A stretch of DNA of 64,000 nt from Gimesia sp. GTDB lineage: Bacteria > Planctomycetota > Planctomycetia > Planctomycetales > Planctomycetaceae. The stretch is from assembly GCF_040219335.1 (NCBI RefSeq), contig NZ_JAVJSQ010000031.1:248001-312000 (forward strand). Direction: 5' to 3'. Made by a program: the position numbers and the translations under genes. The notes beneath the pieces were generated by a model. That model worked only from the letters and a program-made list of their open reading frames with translations, was not told the DNA's origin and did not search any database. This document shows positions 9,098-19,176 of this stretch, piece after piece (the first letter of the stretch is position 1; every line of letters begins with the position of its first letter).

Positions 9098-10204
9098 TTA
9101 TTTTCCTGTTCCCAGAAATGTCTTGATCGAGCCGTAGATGCCTTCTTTATCTTCGATTTCTGAAAGAATCAGGTTATCAAACTCTTCTTCAACCTTGCGG
9201 AGTTCCTTGATGAAGTCTCCAGAGCCATAGGGACTTCTGACCTGTCCATAACAGAACAGATTACAGACAGGAAACAGATTCTGTTTCAGGCTTTCAATAC
9301 ACTCCGTATTGTCCTCGCCCCAGTTGTCACCGTCGGAAAACTGAAAACAGTAAATGTTCCAGAGTGCCGGGGGAAAGTCCCGTTTGATGATGTAATCTGC
9401 AGCCCGGTAAGCGGATGAGATACGTGTTCCGCCACTTTCACGAACGCGGTAAAATGTATCTTCATCCACTTCATGAGCGACAGCATCATGCACCACATAA
9501 CGGCGTTCGATTCCGTCGTACTGGCGTTTGAGCCAGGTGTCGATCCAGAACGCTTCGGTGCGGACAATCTCTTTCTGAACATCAGTCATTGAACCGGAGA
9601 CGTCCATCATATAAATCACAGCAGCATTGGTATGCGGTTCATTAACGGTCTTCCAGCTGCGAAAGCGTTCGTCATCCCGGGTGGGCACGATCATGGGATC
9701 GCGGGGATCATAATTATTGGATGCGATCATTCGCCGCAGGGCGCGCTTGTAGGTCCGCTTAAAATGCCGTAGTGAATCGGGACCGGTCGGCCGGATCGAT
9801 GTGTAACGATCCTTCTGAGAGGTCAGTGCATCGTCGCCTTTCGGCTCAATCCGAGGCAACTCCAGGGCTTCGCCGAGCATGTCGGCCAGTTCTTCGAGGG
9901 ACATTTCCACTTCGCGGATATGCTGCCCCCGTTCATTTCCGGCCTGTCCCTGACCATCGCCTTCCGATTTACCGCGACCAATCGGCTGACCGACTTCGCC
10001 TTCGCCCTGCCCGACGCCGCCACTTCCTTTTTCACCGTGCTGAAAATGAGGAATCTCGATGTTGGGCACCGGTATACTAACCGTTTCCCGGCCTTTGCGG
10101 CCCAGCATCTCTCCGTGATTGATATATTTCCGGAGCTGCTGGCGGACCTTTCCTTTGATGATTTTATCGAACCGTTGCTGGTCCCGATCAATTCTGCGCA
10201 CCAT
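9098..10204 (-). CDS. DUF444 / YeaH family protein with a VWA-like domain
   Basis: A 368-residue protein of the DUF444 (YeaH/YhbH) family. The N-terminal third is basic, then comes a Gly/Glu/Gln-rich low-complexity linker at residues about 58-92. A helical segment (EVEMSLEELADMLGEALEL) precedes a von Willebrand A-like domain whose MIDAS motif DVSGS is at 201-205; the later GGTRISSAY supplies the expected Thr. The family is functionally linked with the PrkA kinase and SpoVR, as here, and in Bacillus the homologue YhbH is involved in sporulation. The ATG has AGGGG about 9 bases upstream. The gene follows prkA by 108 bases on the same strand. Confidence 0.93.
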   Translation of the reverse strand: MVRRIDRDQQRFDKIIKGKVRQQLRKYINHGEMLGRKGRETVSIPVPNIEIPHFQHGEKGSGGVGQGEGEVGQPIGRGKSEGDGQGQAGNERGQHIREVEMSLEELADMLGEALELPRIEPKGDDALTSQKDRYTSIRPTGPDSLRHFKRTYKRALRRMIASNNYDPRDPMIVPTRDDERFRSWKTVNEPHTNAAVIYMMDVSGSMTDVQKEIVRTEAFWIDTWLKRQYDGIERRYVVHDAVAHEVDEDTFYRVRESGGTRISSAYRAADYIIKRDFPPALWNIYCFQFSDGDNWGEDNTECIESLKQNLFPVCNLFCYGQVRSPYGSGDFIKELRKVEEEFDNLILSEIEDKEGIYGSIKTFLGTGK

Positions 10205-10312
10205 GCTGTCGAGCCCCTTTCAAAACAGGGAATCAGAGTTAGCAGCGTTTAAAACTCTTCCTTCTTATCCTGTAATCAGAGTCATTTTACTGGTTCAGGT
10301 TTCCCTGGCCGC

Positions 10313-12373
10313 TTAAGCGGCGTCACTGTTCTTTTTGGAATCGCCACGCGCGAAGATGCTGGCGACGTACTGCAGCACATCGGTAGCCGATTCTTCATCA
10401 TAGCCGTAATTGCGAATCAGGCGGGCCTTGACGATATCGATCTTCTCCTGTGTATCTGCATCGACCACGTTCGAAACCAGGCTGGTCAGCTTGATCGTGT
10501 CCTTCTGATCTTCGAACAGTTTCATCTCCAGCGCCTTCTGCAGGCGTTCGTTCGTCTTGTAATCGAAGGTCTTGCCATCCAGGGACAGGGCTCCAATATA
10601 GTTCATGATCTCACGGCGGAAATCATCTTTACGCGTATCGGGGATGTCGATGCGTTCTTCAATTGACCGCATGAGGCGTTCATCCGGCTCTTCATATTCA
10701 CCGGTAAACTTGTTCTTCACGCGTTCCTTCTGTGTATAGGCTTTCACGCTATCCAGATAATTCCCGCACAGACGGGTGAGTGCCTCTTCATCGGCGGCAA
10801 TCGCACGTTGTACTTCGTTCTTCACGATATCGGTATACTCCTCTTTCACCACGGTGATCAACTGACGGTAGTGATCGCGCATTTCATCGTTGGCAATTAA
10901 AGAATGATGCTTGAGCCCCTCATCCAGTTCGTTAAGCAGCATGAACGGGTTCAAGTTAGAACTATGCGAATTGACCACCAGGGCATTTGAAATCTTATCC
11001 TGCACATAGCGAGGTGAGATCCCGAACAGACCTTCGGACTTGGCCTCTTTACGGAGCTGCTCGACATTTTCCGTAGTGAAGCCCGGCAGGGACCGTCCGT
11101 TATAGAGGTGCATTTTCTGAATCAGAGTCAGACCATGATGCTTGGGCGTTTCGAGTCGCGTGAGTACAGCCCACATCGCACCAATTTCCAATGTGTGCGG
11201 CGCAATATGTTTCCCACGTACACGCTTGGAGTTGTAATCCTTTTCGTAGATCTTGACCTCTTCACTCAGCTTGGTGACATAAGGTACGTCGATCTTCACC
11301 GTTCGATCGCGAAGCGCTTCCATGAATTCGTTAGACTGCAAACGACGGTATTCGGGTTCGTTGGTATGCCCGATAATTACCGTGTCGATATCCGTCTGTG
11401 CGAATTTCTTCGGTTTGATCTTATGTTCCTGAGAGGCTCCCAGCAGGTCGTACAGGAATGCCACATCCAGCTTGAGAACTTCGATAAATTCAATCAGCCC
11501 CCGGTTGGAGACATTGAACTCACCATCGAAGTTGAACGCACGGGGATCACTTTCGCTCCCGTACAATGCAATCTTGCGATAGTTGATGTCCCCCGTCAGC
11601 TCGGTGGAGTCCTGGTTCTTTTCGTCTTTGGGCTGGAACGTACCAATGCCAATCCGGTCCTGTTCGGAAAAGATAATGCGTTTGACCACAATCTGTTCCA
11701 TGACCTTGGTCCAGTCGCCATCCGCTTTTTCCAACCGTTCATTAAAAATGAATCGACTCAACGGGCAGACTTCGCCACTGATCTCAACCGAGTACGAGGT
11801 TTCATCATCCAGGTCGCGTCCCTCGTTCAGGTAACTGCAGAGTTCCTGACGATACTTCATTGGCACCAGTTGCAGGGGATCGCCATTCATGGGATCCCAC
11901 AGAATGGTTCCGTCTTCTTCTTTCCAGCCGAAGGTGTAAAGTGCGCCTTCTTCTGTGCGAGAATAACGTTCCAGCCCCTGTTTAAGCAGGCGGGCGATGG
12001 TTGATTTAGAACTTCCCACCGGTCCGTGCAGCAACAGAACCCGGCGTTCGCTGCCATACTTGAGTGCAGCAGATTTGAAGACGTTGACCAGTTCCATCAA
12101 TGGCTTGGACAGACCGAAGATGCCATCGCGGCCGTCGTTAACAGGATCATCGAAGAAGCGGTAGCGGGTGAGTCCTTTCTTACCCTCGACCGGATAAGTC
12201 CCATAACTCATGATCATGTCGTACACGCGTTGAAACGCGGTGCGAGTCACCCTGTGATCTTTGCGAACAATGTCAAGGTACTCGTCGAAAGTCCCCTGCC
12301 AATGTTCCTGACGAAACAGATCTGAATTCAGTTGACCTGAAATCCGAGTTAAAAATGATCGACCATTTTCCAT
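10313..12373 (-). CDS. prkA: PrkA serine protein kinase (AAA+ plus kinase-like C-terminus)
   Basis: A 686-residue PrkA/YeaG protein. An AAA-type N-terminal region carries a Walker A motif, GPVGSSKST, at residues 117-125. The long C-terminal portion belongs to the PrkA family. Such proteins respond to starvation and stress and, in E. coli and Bacillus, act through associated proteins or protease-like activity. The start is the ATG at 12371-12373, which follows a strong AGGAGGAGG ribosome site. A frame extending to 12430 would begin with TTG without such a site and is rejected. It is the first gene of the prkA-DUF444-spoVR unit. No operator is obvious in the 690-base region upstream. Confidence 0.95.
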   Translation of the reverse strand: MENGRSFLTRISGQLNSDLFRQEHWQGTFDEYLDIVRKDHRVTRTAFQRVYDMIMSYGTYPVEGKKGLTRYRFFDDPVNDGRDGIFGLSKPLMELVNVFKSAALKYGSERRVLLLHGPVGSSKSTIARLLKQGLERYSRTEEGALYTFGWKEEDGTILWDPMNGDPLQLVPMKYRQELCSYLNEGRDLDDETSYSVEISGEVCPLSRFIFNERLEKADGDWTKVMEQIVVKRIIFSEQDRIGIGTFQPKDEKNQDSTELTGDINYRKIALYGSESDPRAFNFDGEFNVSNRGLIEFIEVLKLDVAFLYDLLGASQEHKIKPKKFAQTDIDTVIIGHTNEPEYRRLQSNEFMEALRDRTVKIDVPYVTKLSEEVKIYEKDYNSKRVRGKHIAPHTLEIGAMWAVLTRLETPKHHGLTLIQKMHLYNGRSLPGFTTENVEQLRKEAKSEGLFGISPRYVQDKISNALVVNSHSSNLNPFMLLNELDEGLKHHSLIANDEMRDHYRQLITVVKEEYTDIVKNEVQRAIAADEEALTRLCGNYLDSVKAYTQKERVKNKFTGEYEEPDERLMRSIEERIDIPDTRKDDFRREIMNYIGALSLDGKTFDYKTNERLQKALEMKLFEDQKDTIKLTSLVSNVVDADTQEKIDIVKARLIRNYGYDEESATDVLQYVASIFARGDSKKNSDAA

Positions 12374-13059
12374 GGGACTCCTCCTCCTGGCGTCACGACT
12401 TGCTTTCTTGCAATTCTCGTGGAAGGCCAATTAGTTCGAGGTAATTGATTTTGATTTGAATAAGGGCTTTTTCGAGTGCTTCTGCCTTTCACATAGACCG
12501 AAAATTAATCATCCAAGAGACACAAACTGCGCAGGGATAGTTCCCTCATTCATTATGAAAAAACTGAAATGAGGTTGTTTACAGGACCATCCATGGCCAA
12601 CACCAAAATGTTAAAAGGGATGTTCGTGTGGACGTGACTCGATTGGTTTCAGGGCATGCCACACAGGAATGTTAGAGACCTAATATCATGTTTCGAGTAG
12701 TATCATTATTTCCCACGCATTAGATCGAGACAATACCAATCTTAAACGGAGCGGCTCGTCGGCTTCTTTAAGGACTTTAACGATCTCGGATAAGTGGCTG
12801 TCTGATAATCAGTTAGAGAACTCCATCCTGAAGCAACAACTCAAGAGGAATTTCAAACTTAAGTAGCTGAACGAAGCGACCCTTCTCGCATTAGACAGTG
12901 AATTTCCCCTGTTCCTTCTTACGAAAAAACACAATCAAACCCACTGGTATTCTTACGTAAAAGAACGTCAGATCATGAGAACAGGTTTCTTATCGGAAGC
13001 GATAACAAGAATTGATATTCGGGGCGTAGAATCAGAACAATGAGACGACCGGGACAGTC
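12374..13059. other. Gene-free region upstream of prkA
   Basis: About 690 bases with no frame over 60 codons on either strand. It must contain the prkA promoter (minus strand). I see no convincing sigma70 or sigma54 promoter and no strong hairpin. It is somewhat AT-rich in its right half. It also holds the 3' flank of the ceramidase-like gene, where no T-tailed hairpin is evident. Confidence 0.5.
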
Positions 13060-14391
13060 TTATTGAGCAAGCATCGTCTGAATGAGTTTGATAATCCGAT
13101 CTTCAACACCAGGCTGAAATGGTCCATGCCAGCCGAAATATTTCATCGCTCCACCGCCCTCATAGCCCCCCTCTTTGAGGACTCGTTCGGAGGGAACATA
13201 AGCGAAGACCTCGTTACAATAACCGGCTACCCAGAGATGTTTCACAGAGAGTTCTTCGTGCAGACGAATGGCATAGTCGATCACCGTTTCCCCTCCCAGA
13301 CCAATCAGAGTCAGATCCTCTCCGAACTCAAAGATCTGCGCTGAGAAAGGATACGAAGTGGGAATGTTACCCTGCTCTTCCAGTTGCACCAGCAGGTAAT
13401 CTGTCAGCCGCTGTGTGTAAACATCCCCTTTCCCTTTTTGTGATTCGAGTTCTGCTTTTGAGGGAGGAGCGACAAAGGGGAGATCGGTGCGTTGGAACCG
13501 GACAGTCAGCGGTCCACGAACGGGATCAAGCTTCTGTTCTACCGCTCGATTGACCGCATGGGCCAGTGCCGTCCCATGCTGTTCAGCCAACTCCATCGTG
13601 CCCCGGGGATGCGGATTGGCATCGCCTCCACAACCAAGCATGAACATAGCCAGTGTTCCCGGATACTGTTTCTCAAGCGCAATTTGTGCGAAGCCGGCGT
13701 AATCGCCACAAAATTCAAACAGGGCAATTGTGGTATTATGACAGGCGTATCCAAACAGGATTGCCCGCAGTTGACCTTCGCTGTCCGTCACCTTCAAAAC
13801 AGGCACACTGTGATCGACGGGGCCATCCGGATTGATCCGTCCACGACGGTTAATCGCAAAGGTGGCCTTCTCTTCTCCAAAGCTGAGATTGGCCGGCTCA
13901 AGCGATTGACTGGCTTCTACGATGACTTTCACCAGCTTTCCCTGCAGTGTCTCCGCGTAGTCATCGACGTCCTTCTGTTGCTCTGGAGTAAAATCGTAAG
14001 CGAGTGCAGCACACCCCTTGACGACCGGGCTGCAATGCGTGTGCGAAGAATTGAGCATAATTTGAGAACGACTGATTCCGGTCTGGTTGCTGACTCGTTT
14101 GCAGACCGCATCGGAAATTTCGCGGGTCAGGCCAATCAGGTCGGTCGTCACGATCACCGCCCGTTGTCCCTGCGGGTCTTCAAACACCAGTGCTTTGGCC
14201 CAGAGTGGATGCTGCGTGCTTTGTGCGGGTTTCTTGCGGGAGGCATAACCGGCCAGCCAGATGTTTTTTGCAGGAGTGATGTCGACCCGCGCCTGACCGA
14301 CCCTCCAGTCTGCGGCAAGCAGGACGGAATAATTTCCCCCAAACAGTCCAATCAGAATCACCAAAAGCGTCTTCTGCATTGTCGTCAACAT
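13060..14391 (-). CDS. Neutral/alkaline ceramidase-like secreted protein
   Basis: A 443-residue protein with an N-terminal signal peptide (about residues 1-27, cleavage after LLAA) and the start of the neutral/alkaline non-lysosomal ceramidase fold (VGQARVDITP...LAGYASR). The motif LNSSHTHCSP matches the zinc-binding HTH segment of the family, and later GYACHNTTIALFEFCGDYAG and GCGGDANPHPRG resemble further metal-site blocks. The enzymes hydrolyse N-acyl sphingosines, but planctomycete homologues are much shorter than the roughly 650-residue characterised enzymes and lack the C-terminal Ig-like domain. The real substrate is therefore open. AAGGG lies 8 bases before the ATG. It is divergent from the deaminase gene. 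Confidence 0.85.
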   Translation of the reverse strand: MLTTMQKTLLVILIGLFGGNYSVLLAADWRVGQARVDITPAKNIWLAGYASRKKPAQSTQHPLWAKALVFEDPQGQRAVIVTTDLIGLTREISDAVCKRVSNQTGISRSQIMLNSSHTHCSPVVKGCAALAYDFTPEQQKDVDDYAETLQGKLVKVIVEASQSLEPANLSFGEEKATFAINRRGRINPDGPVDHSVPVLKVTDSEGQLRAILFGYACHNTTIALFEFCGDYAGFAQIALEKQYPGTLAMFMLGCGGDANPHPRGTMELAEQHGTALAHAVNRAVEQKLDPVRGPLTVRFQRTDLPFVAPPSKAELESQKGKGDVYTQRLTDYLLVQLEEQGNIPTSYPFSAQIFEFGEDLTLIGLGGETVIDYAIRLHEELSVKHLWVAGYCNEVFAYVPSERVLKEGGYEGGGAMKYFGWHGPFQPGVEDRIIKLIQTMLAQ

Positions 14392-14520
14392 CTTTGATTC
14401 CCTTAGAAAATAACCTGTCTCAGGCGCATTGGCGTATCGACCAGGTGAAGCATCACATAAACACGATTTTATCTTACAACCTGTCGACCTGAAAACGAAG
14501 TCTCAGGGGATGGGACGCTG

Positions 14521-14548
14521 TTGACAATCCCCTTCCAAGGGCTACGAT
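14521..14548 (+). promoter_or_regulatory. Sigma70-type promoter for the deaminase gene
   Basis: TTGACA at 14521-14526, a 16-base spacer, then TACGAT at 14543-14548. Transcription would start near 14555, leaving a leader of about 45 bases before the ATG at 14599. The -35 is a perfect consensus hexamer and the position fits. Confidence 0.55.
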
Positions 14549-14577
14549 GTTGCCAGTAATTCAACCGTTGAAACTGA

Positions 14578-15597
<1,020 letters not shown>

Positions 15598-15604
15598 AAC
15601 CGGT

Positions 15605-16360
15605 TCAGTTAAGTGTATCCAGCACCTGATTGAGATACTGTTTCGTCTTAGGATCCAGCTTTTCATAACCCTTGTCGGAGCGAGGCTGGTCCATCGCGTG
15701 CCGCATTGCGTTGTGCATCAGATAGCGGCCCGAATCGAGTTTCATATGAATCGCATCCCGGTAGATGTCTGTAATCTGATCAAAAGGGGCCTTACCGGAT
15801 TTGATGTCGGCATCGACCTGCTCCAGCAGATCGATGGCATGAGTCTGTTTGAATTTCCGCTCCGGATATTTTTTCTGGAGTGCAGCCAGCAGGGCTTTGA
15901 TATATGCGGGGCTGTGCTGCAGTTTTCCCGAGATTTCCTGATTCCGGTATTCATCCTCCCGTGTCGCACTGCGCGCCCAGCCGGTATGAATGATGAAGGT
16001 CGCCCTGGGCTGCATCTCAATCCATTGGGAAATCGTAGCCACATCTTCAGCGAGTGTGGAACCGTAGTGCGGTTGAACGGAGATCAGATCGTACTGCTTC
16101 TCCTTGAGGGCGGTCGGCCACAGAGTCGAAGTTTTGACGCAAGGCTGCTCCGGGTGCTCATGAATATAAGGCAGGCTCTTGCCACAATCCACGTGCCACT
16201 GCACATCGCCGTGGAGTAATGCCGGAGCGGTATCCCAGGTCAGAGAGTTACCGATCAGGTAATAGCTTTTCGCTTTCTCTTCCGCCTGCAGAGAGACGCT
16301 AAAAAATAGAATTCCCACTGTTGTGAGACCAAGAACAAACAGGTTGAACAGCCTGGACAT
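15605..16360 (-). CDS. Secreted SGNH/GDSL-like hydrolase (hypothetical)
   Basis: A 251-residue protein with a signal peptide (to about residue 26, VSLQAEE). It carries an SGNH-like first block, YYLIGNSLTWD, and a late D..H pair in ITDIYRDAIHMKLDSG. These match the first and last catalytic blocks of SGNH hydrolases, so an esterase or acetyl-hydrolase role is plausible. The middle blocks are less clear (ISVQPHYGST, IIHTGWARS). The ATG at 16358-16360 is chosen because AGAAGG lies 8 bases upstream; the ATG three codons earlier overlaps that site. It converges on the deaminase gene. The fold assignment is moderate and the substrate unknown. Confidence 0.65.
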   Translation of the reverse strand: MSRLFNLFVLGLTTVGILFFSVSLQAEEKAKSYYLIGNSLTWDTAPALLHGDVQWHVDCGKSLPYIHEHPEQPCVKTSTLWPTALKEKQYDLISVQPHYGSTLAEDVATISQWIEMQPRATFIIHTGWARSATREDEYRNQEISGKLQHSPAYIKALLAALQKKYPERKFKQTHAIDLLEQVDADIKSGKAPFDQITDIYRDAIHMKLDSGRYLMHNAMRHAMDQPRSDKGYEKLDPKTKQYLNQVLDTLN

Positions 16361-16417
16361 GGGAAGCATCCTTCTGAGAGCGGACTGAAAGGTTAAGCGG
16401 CCATCCCTGAGAAAACA

Positions 16418-16491
16418 TACCCCCGGCAGGGTTCGAACCTGCGACCTATGCTTTAGGAAAGCATTGCTCTATCCAACTGAGCTACGGGGGC
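16418..16491 (-). tRNA. tRNA-Arg (anticodon CCT)
   Basis: A 74-base cloverleaf on the minus strand. The acceptor is GCCCCCG paired with CGGGGGT (one G-U), followed by discriminator A. The D arm is GCTCAGTTGGATAGAGC. The anticodon stem ATGCT/AGCAT encloses loop TTCCTAA, giving anticodon CCT (Arg, codon AGG). The T arm is GCAGG-TTCGAAC-CCTGC. CCA is not encoded, because TGT follows the discriminator. Confidence 0.97.
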
Positions 16492-16593
16492 CAAGTGGTC
16501 CTAATATAGTTATGGCTCCGGGCTTTCGTCAAACGACTGCTTCTCGTGTTTTGAGAGTGACACCAAAAAGATGAGACAGGCTCGGTTTTCGGC

Positions 16594-17085
16594 TTAGTTC
16601 ATCGGCTCCGCCTTAACATAAAGTTCCGGGGGCGCTTTCTCGTAATATTGGAACATGGCAGGACAGATCCAGCCTTCCATATCAGAATCGGCAAAACGGT
16701 AATAGTTGCCGCCCCGGTCCCCCCGCAACCAGACCAGCTTTTTCTGGTAGTCGGGGAAGGGGTTTGAAGAGAAGATCAGACGAAATCCCTGATCGGCATC
16801 GGGGATATCTTTTACGATCACATCGATCATTTCAGGTACTCCCGCCACAAAGGGTTCCTGAACGAGGCCGGCAGAACTGTCGTCGAAGACCCAGGTTCCC
16901 TGGTGCTTGTAAGGCGCAATGACCATGATCGCATTCTGTCGTGGCAGTGAATTCCCGAACGGTAACAGCCGGAGTTGCCAGGCAATGCCGAGGGCGACCA
17001 GGATCAATCCAAGTACCAAAAAACTCAGGCGGTCCCAGTGAGTCTTTGGCGTGCTGGTCTCGGCGGGAATCGATTCATCGGTCAT
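16594..17085 (-). CDS. Hypothetical single-pass membrane protein
   Basis: A 163-residue protein that I do not recognise. A short acidic N-terminus is followed by one membrane segment at about residues 21-40 (LSFLVLGLILVALGIAWQL). The rest is a soluble domain of about 115 residues rich in aromatic and acidic residues (HQGTWVFDDSSAGLV near the start, WICPAMFQYYEKAPPELY at the end). An N-in/C-out orientation would put this domain on the outer face. A DUF6717-like beta domain would fit, but that is a guess. AGGAG lies 8 bases before the ATG. It is monocistronic by position, between the tRNA and a divergent membrane-protein gene. Confidence 0.7.
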   Translation of the reverse strand: MTDESIPAETSTPKTHWDRLSFLVLGLILVALGIAWQLRLLPFGNSLPRQNAIMVIAPYKHQGTWVFDDSSAGLVQEPFVAGVPEMIDVIVKDIPDADQGFRLIFSSNPFPDYQKKLVWLRGDRGGNYYRFADSDMEGWICPAMFQYYEKAPPELYVKAEPMN

Positions 17086-17228
17086 GTGGTGTTGCTCCTG
17101 TGGGATCTATCAGTTGTCCGTTTCTATCAGTTTAACTGATTGTCCGCCAAAAGCGAAAACTTTGTCTTCCGTCATTGAGATTGACGACATTAATAGAAGA
17201 CTTGGATTCTATCGATGGACGAGACAAC

Positions 17229-17696
17229 GTGGCAAAACGCAGACAAAACGAACAGAATCAGAATGTAAATCAATGGGTTGCCGCCTTTTGCGGGCTTATT
17301 CTGGGAATCCTGCTTGAAGCAATACTCGGCAGTTATTCATGGATGGAGACCGGGCCGATGCTCCGATTTCAGAGCGGGGTACGCTTGCCAATCGTCGGTC
17401 CACTGCTGGGTGGCGCTCTGGCCTACCTGTTTGCACTTCATTTTGGACAGGTCAAATTGAAAGGTGCCCTGAGGCACAGCATCGTTGGAGCGATTGTGGG
17501 CCTGTTGATCGGCTATGTCCTGGGAGCTCTGGTACTGGCGCCCCTGATGGCGCAACAGGATCCCTACTACAACTTTCTCCGCAGCAAAGTCACCGCCGGT
17601 TATACCCGATATTTCATCTTCAACGGGATGCCGCTCTGTGGAATCATTGGCTGCCTGATTGGCTTCATTTACAGCGTGAAACTGAAACGGCGATAA
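17229..17696 (+). CDS. Hypothetical multi-pass membrane protein
   Basis: A protein of about 155 residues with four predicted membrane segments (starting near WVAAFCGLILGILLEAIL, IVGPLLGGALAYLFALHF, SIVGAIVGLLIGYVLGALVL and GIIGCLIGFIYSV). The N-terminus is basic and Gln/Asn-rich (KRRQNEQNQN), and the C-terminus is KLKRR. No ATG is available before the first segment. I chose the GTG at 17229 with GGACGAG upstream; a TTG at 17175 in the same frame is the alternative (173 residues). Glycine-rich helices suggest close packing, but no transport family is recognised. Its 3' end lies 27 bases from that of the convergent PAP2 gene. Confidence 0.65.
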   Translation: MAKRRQNEQNQNVNQWVAAFCGLILGILLEAILGSYSWMETGPMLRFQSGVRLPIVGPLLGGALAYLFALHFGQVKLKGALRHSIVGAIVGLLIGYVLGALVLAPLMAQQDPYYNFLRSKVTAGYTRYFIFNGMPLCGIIGCLIGFIYSVKLKRR

Positions 17697-17723
17697 TCTT
17701 CTCCAACTGATTCTGTCTTCTGG

Positions 17724-18917
17724 TCACCAGTTGTATTCAATCCCGATGCCTGTATTGCCTCCCCAGGAGATGGGAAACATCCGCCAGTTGCGATCCGCCT
17801 GCTGTGTGGCGTCGACTGCATTCGTAGCCACCCAGGCCATGTACCAGCCCAGGAACGCCTGCGAGGGATAATGGCGATTGTCATTCAGGCGAGATAATGG
17901 GGCCAGCGTGGAACCGGCATAATACAGCACTTTGAGCAATGGTCGATCAGTGACCTTGGCTGCTGCCAGGAAGGGAATGGCTCCCATGAAACTGTGGCCG
18001 CTGACACCATTGTTGTCCTGAAAAGGCTTCCACTTCGCATTCGCTGACGTCTCTCCCGGGCGTGAAGCACCGGTGATAGATTGCATCGCCAGCATGGGGG
18101 GAGTACCGACAATAATTGCGCGAATCGAGCGTTCTCCCCATTCGCCAGTCGCATTGATCAGCGGCACCTTTTCAAACAACAGTCCGGCACCCCAGGCGGC
18201 AGCAAACAGCGGTAAGGTATAGCGACCATTGCCCAGTTCTTTTTGCGCATGAAAAGTTTCCAGCCATTCATCGGACGACGCACCCAGTACGCTGGACTGC
18301 AGATGATTCTGAATACCGCCATCCAGCGAGGTATTGGCTATAATCGCCCCCACCCCAAATCCACCTGCCAGCCAGACCAGAGACTCTTTCGAGTAATAGT
18401 GCTGATGGTCCTCTTTGATGCGACTCCAGAGTGAAGGTGGGGAAGTACCAAACTCTTCTTCAAGTGAAGGATTCACACATTCAAAATCCCCCTCGATCCC
18501 TGCCTGCGGATCTTCCTGAAGGAATCCCTGGATTTGAATCCGTGTGGATTGTTGCGGGTTCTCCTCATTTTCGGTAAGCGGGGCTTTGAGGATATCATCA
18601 GGTCGATGCAGGAGCCGTTTAAAACCAGAATATGGTTCAATACTGTCAGCTGTCGGACCATTTATATGAGCCAGTCCCTCTTCCCTAGTTTGCTTTAGGG
18701 AGGCGGGAGAATCCAATTCAATGATCCGGTGAAAGCCCGGAGGTTCCACCAGCTCCATCGCTGATTCCGAATCGACACCGACGACCGTTTCAACGTGTGT
18801 TCTTTCCTTCATTGTGAGACAGCCGGTGGCCAGGCACATCAGCAGCAGATAACACAGGACCGGGAGCAGTCCGCTTCTGTACCTTGTGCGCAGAATCAGC
18901 GTCAAAATTGATTTCAT
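17724..18917 (-). CDS. PAP2-family phosphatase lipoprotein
   Basis: A 397-residue protein. The N-terminal signal ends in a lipobox-like LATGC, so it is probably a lipoprotein. A poorly conserved acidic region of about 150 residues precedes a PAP2 (type 2 phosphatidic acid phosphatase) domain. The three PAP2 signatures are all recognisable: the R-P element in TGASRPGE, SGHSF, and SRLNDNRHYPSQAFLG (SRxxxxxHxxS). The last normally ends in D, but here Gln follows Ser. PAP2 enzymes remove phosphate from lipid phosphates such as phosphatidate or undecaprenyl diphosphate. The next gene upstream encodes an LtaS-like enzyme, so a link to envelope lipid turnover is plausible but inferred. Confidence 0.82.
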   Translation of the reverse strand: MKSILTLILRTRYRSGLLPVLCYLLLMCLATGCLTMKERTHVETVVGVDSESAMELVEPPGFHRIIELDSPASLKQTREEGLAHINGPTADSIEPYSGFKRLLHRPDDILKAPLTENEENPQQSTRIQIQGFLQEDPQAGIEGDFECVNPSLEEEFGTSPPSLWSRIKEDHQHYYSKESLVWLAGGFGVGAIIANTSLDGGIQNHLQSSVLGASSDEWLETFHAQKELGNGRYTLPLFAAAWGAGLLFEKVPLINATGEWGERSIRAIIVGTPPMLAMQSITGASRPGETSANAKWKPFQDNNGVSGHSFMGAIPFLAAAKVTDRPLLKVLYYAGSTLAPLSRLNDNRHYPSQAFLGWYMAWVATNAVDATQQADRNWRMFPISWGGNTGIGIEYNW

Positions 18918-19040
18918 AAATCTAAATCAGTCTAGCTGGTAGACGGTCTAACGAGATGAAGGAGGAGGTGAGCAATTGAGAGAGAGGTTGTATTCGCAGC
19001 CAGTCAGCCACGTGTCGTGAGAGAGGTGAACGCCATCCTT

Positions 19041-19106
19041 ATGGTGAGAGTGAAACGGAGTTGTCGCGCTCCTGGCAACTCCGTCCCTCATCTCACTCTC
19101 AACCAT
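19041..19106. repeat. Long imperfect inverted repeat (66-base hairpin)
   Basis: Outer arms ATGGTGAGAGTGA and TCACTCTC-A-ACCAT pair over 13 bases with one bulge; inner arms ACGGAGTTG and CAACTCCGT pair perfectly over 9 bases around a 12-base loop. It sits between the LtaS-like gene and the PAP2 gene. There is no T tract on either side, so it is not a simple terminator. It could be a REP-type palindrome or a processing site in the mRNA. Confidence 0.6.
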
Positions 19107-19176
19107 AAATGAATAAAATGCTTTTCTGAAAAATGACTTAACCACACTTATGAAATCGAGGCTGCGGAATGAACTA

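Noticed and set aside
12409-12431. TTGGC...TTGC sequence upstream of prkA resembling a sigma54 promoter
   Set aside because: The GG and GC elements are 15 bases apart rather than the required 10, so it is not a sigma54 site.
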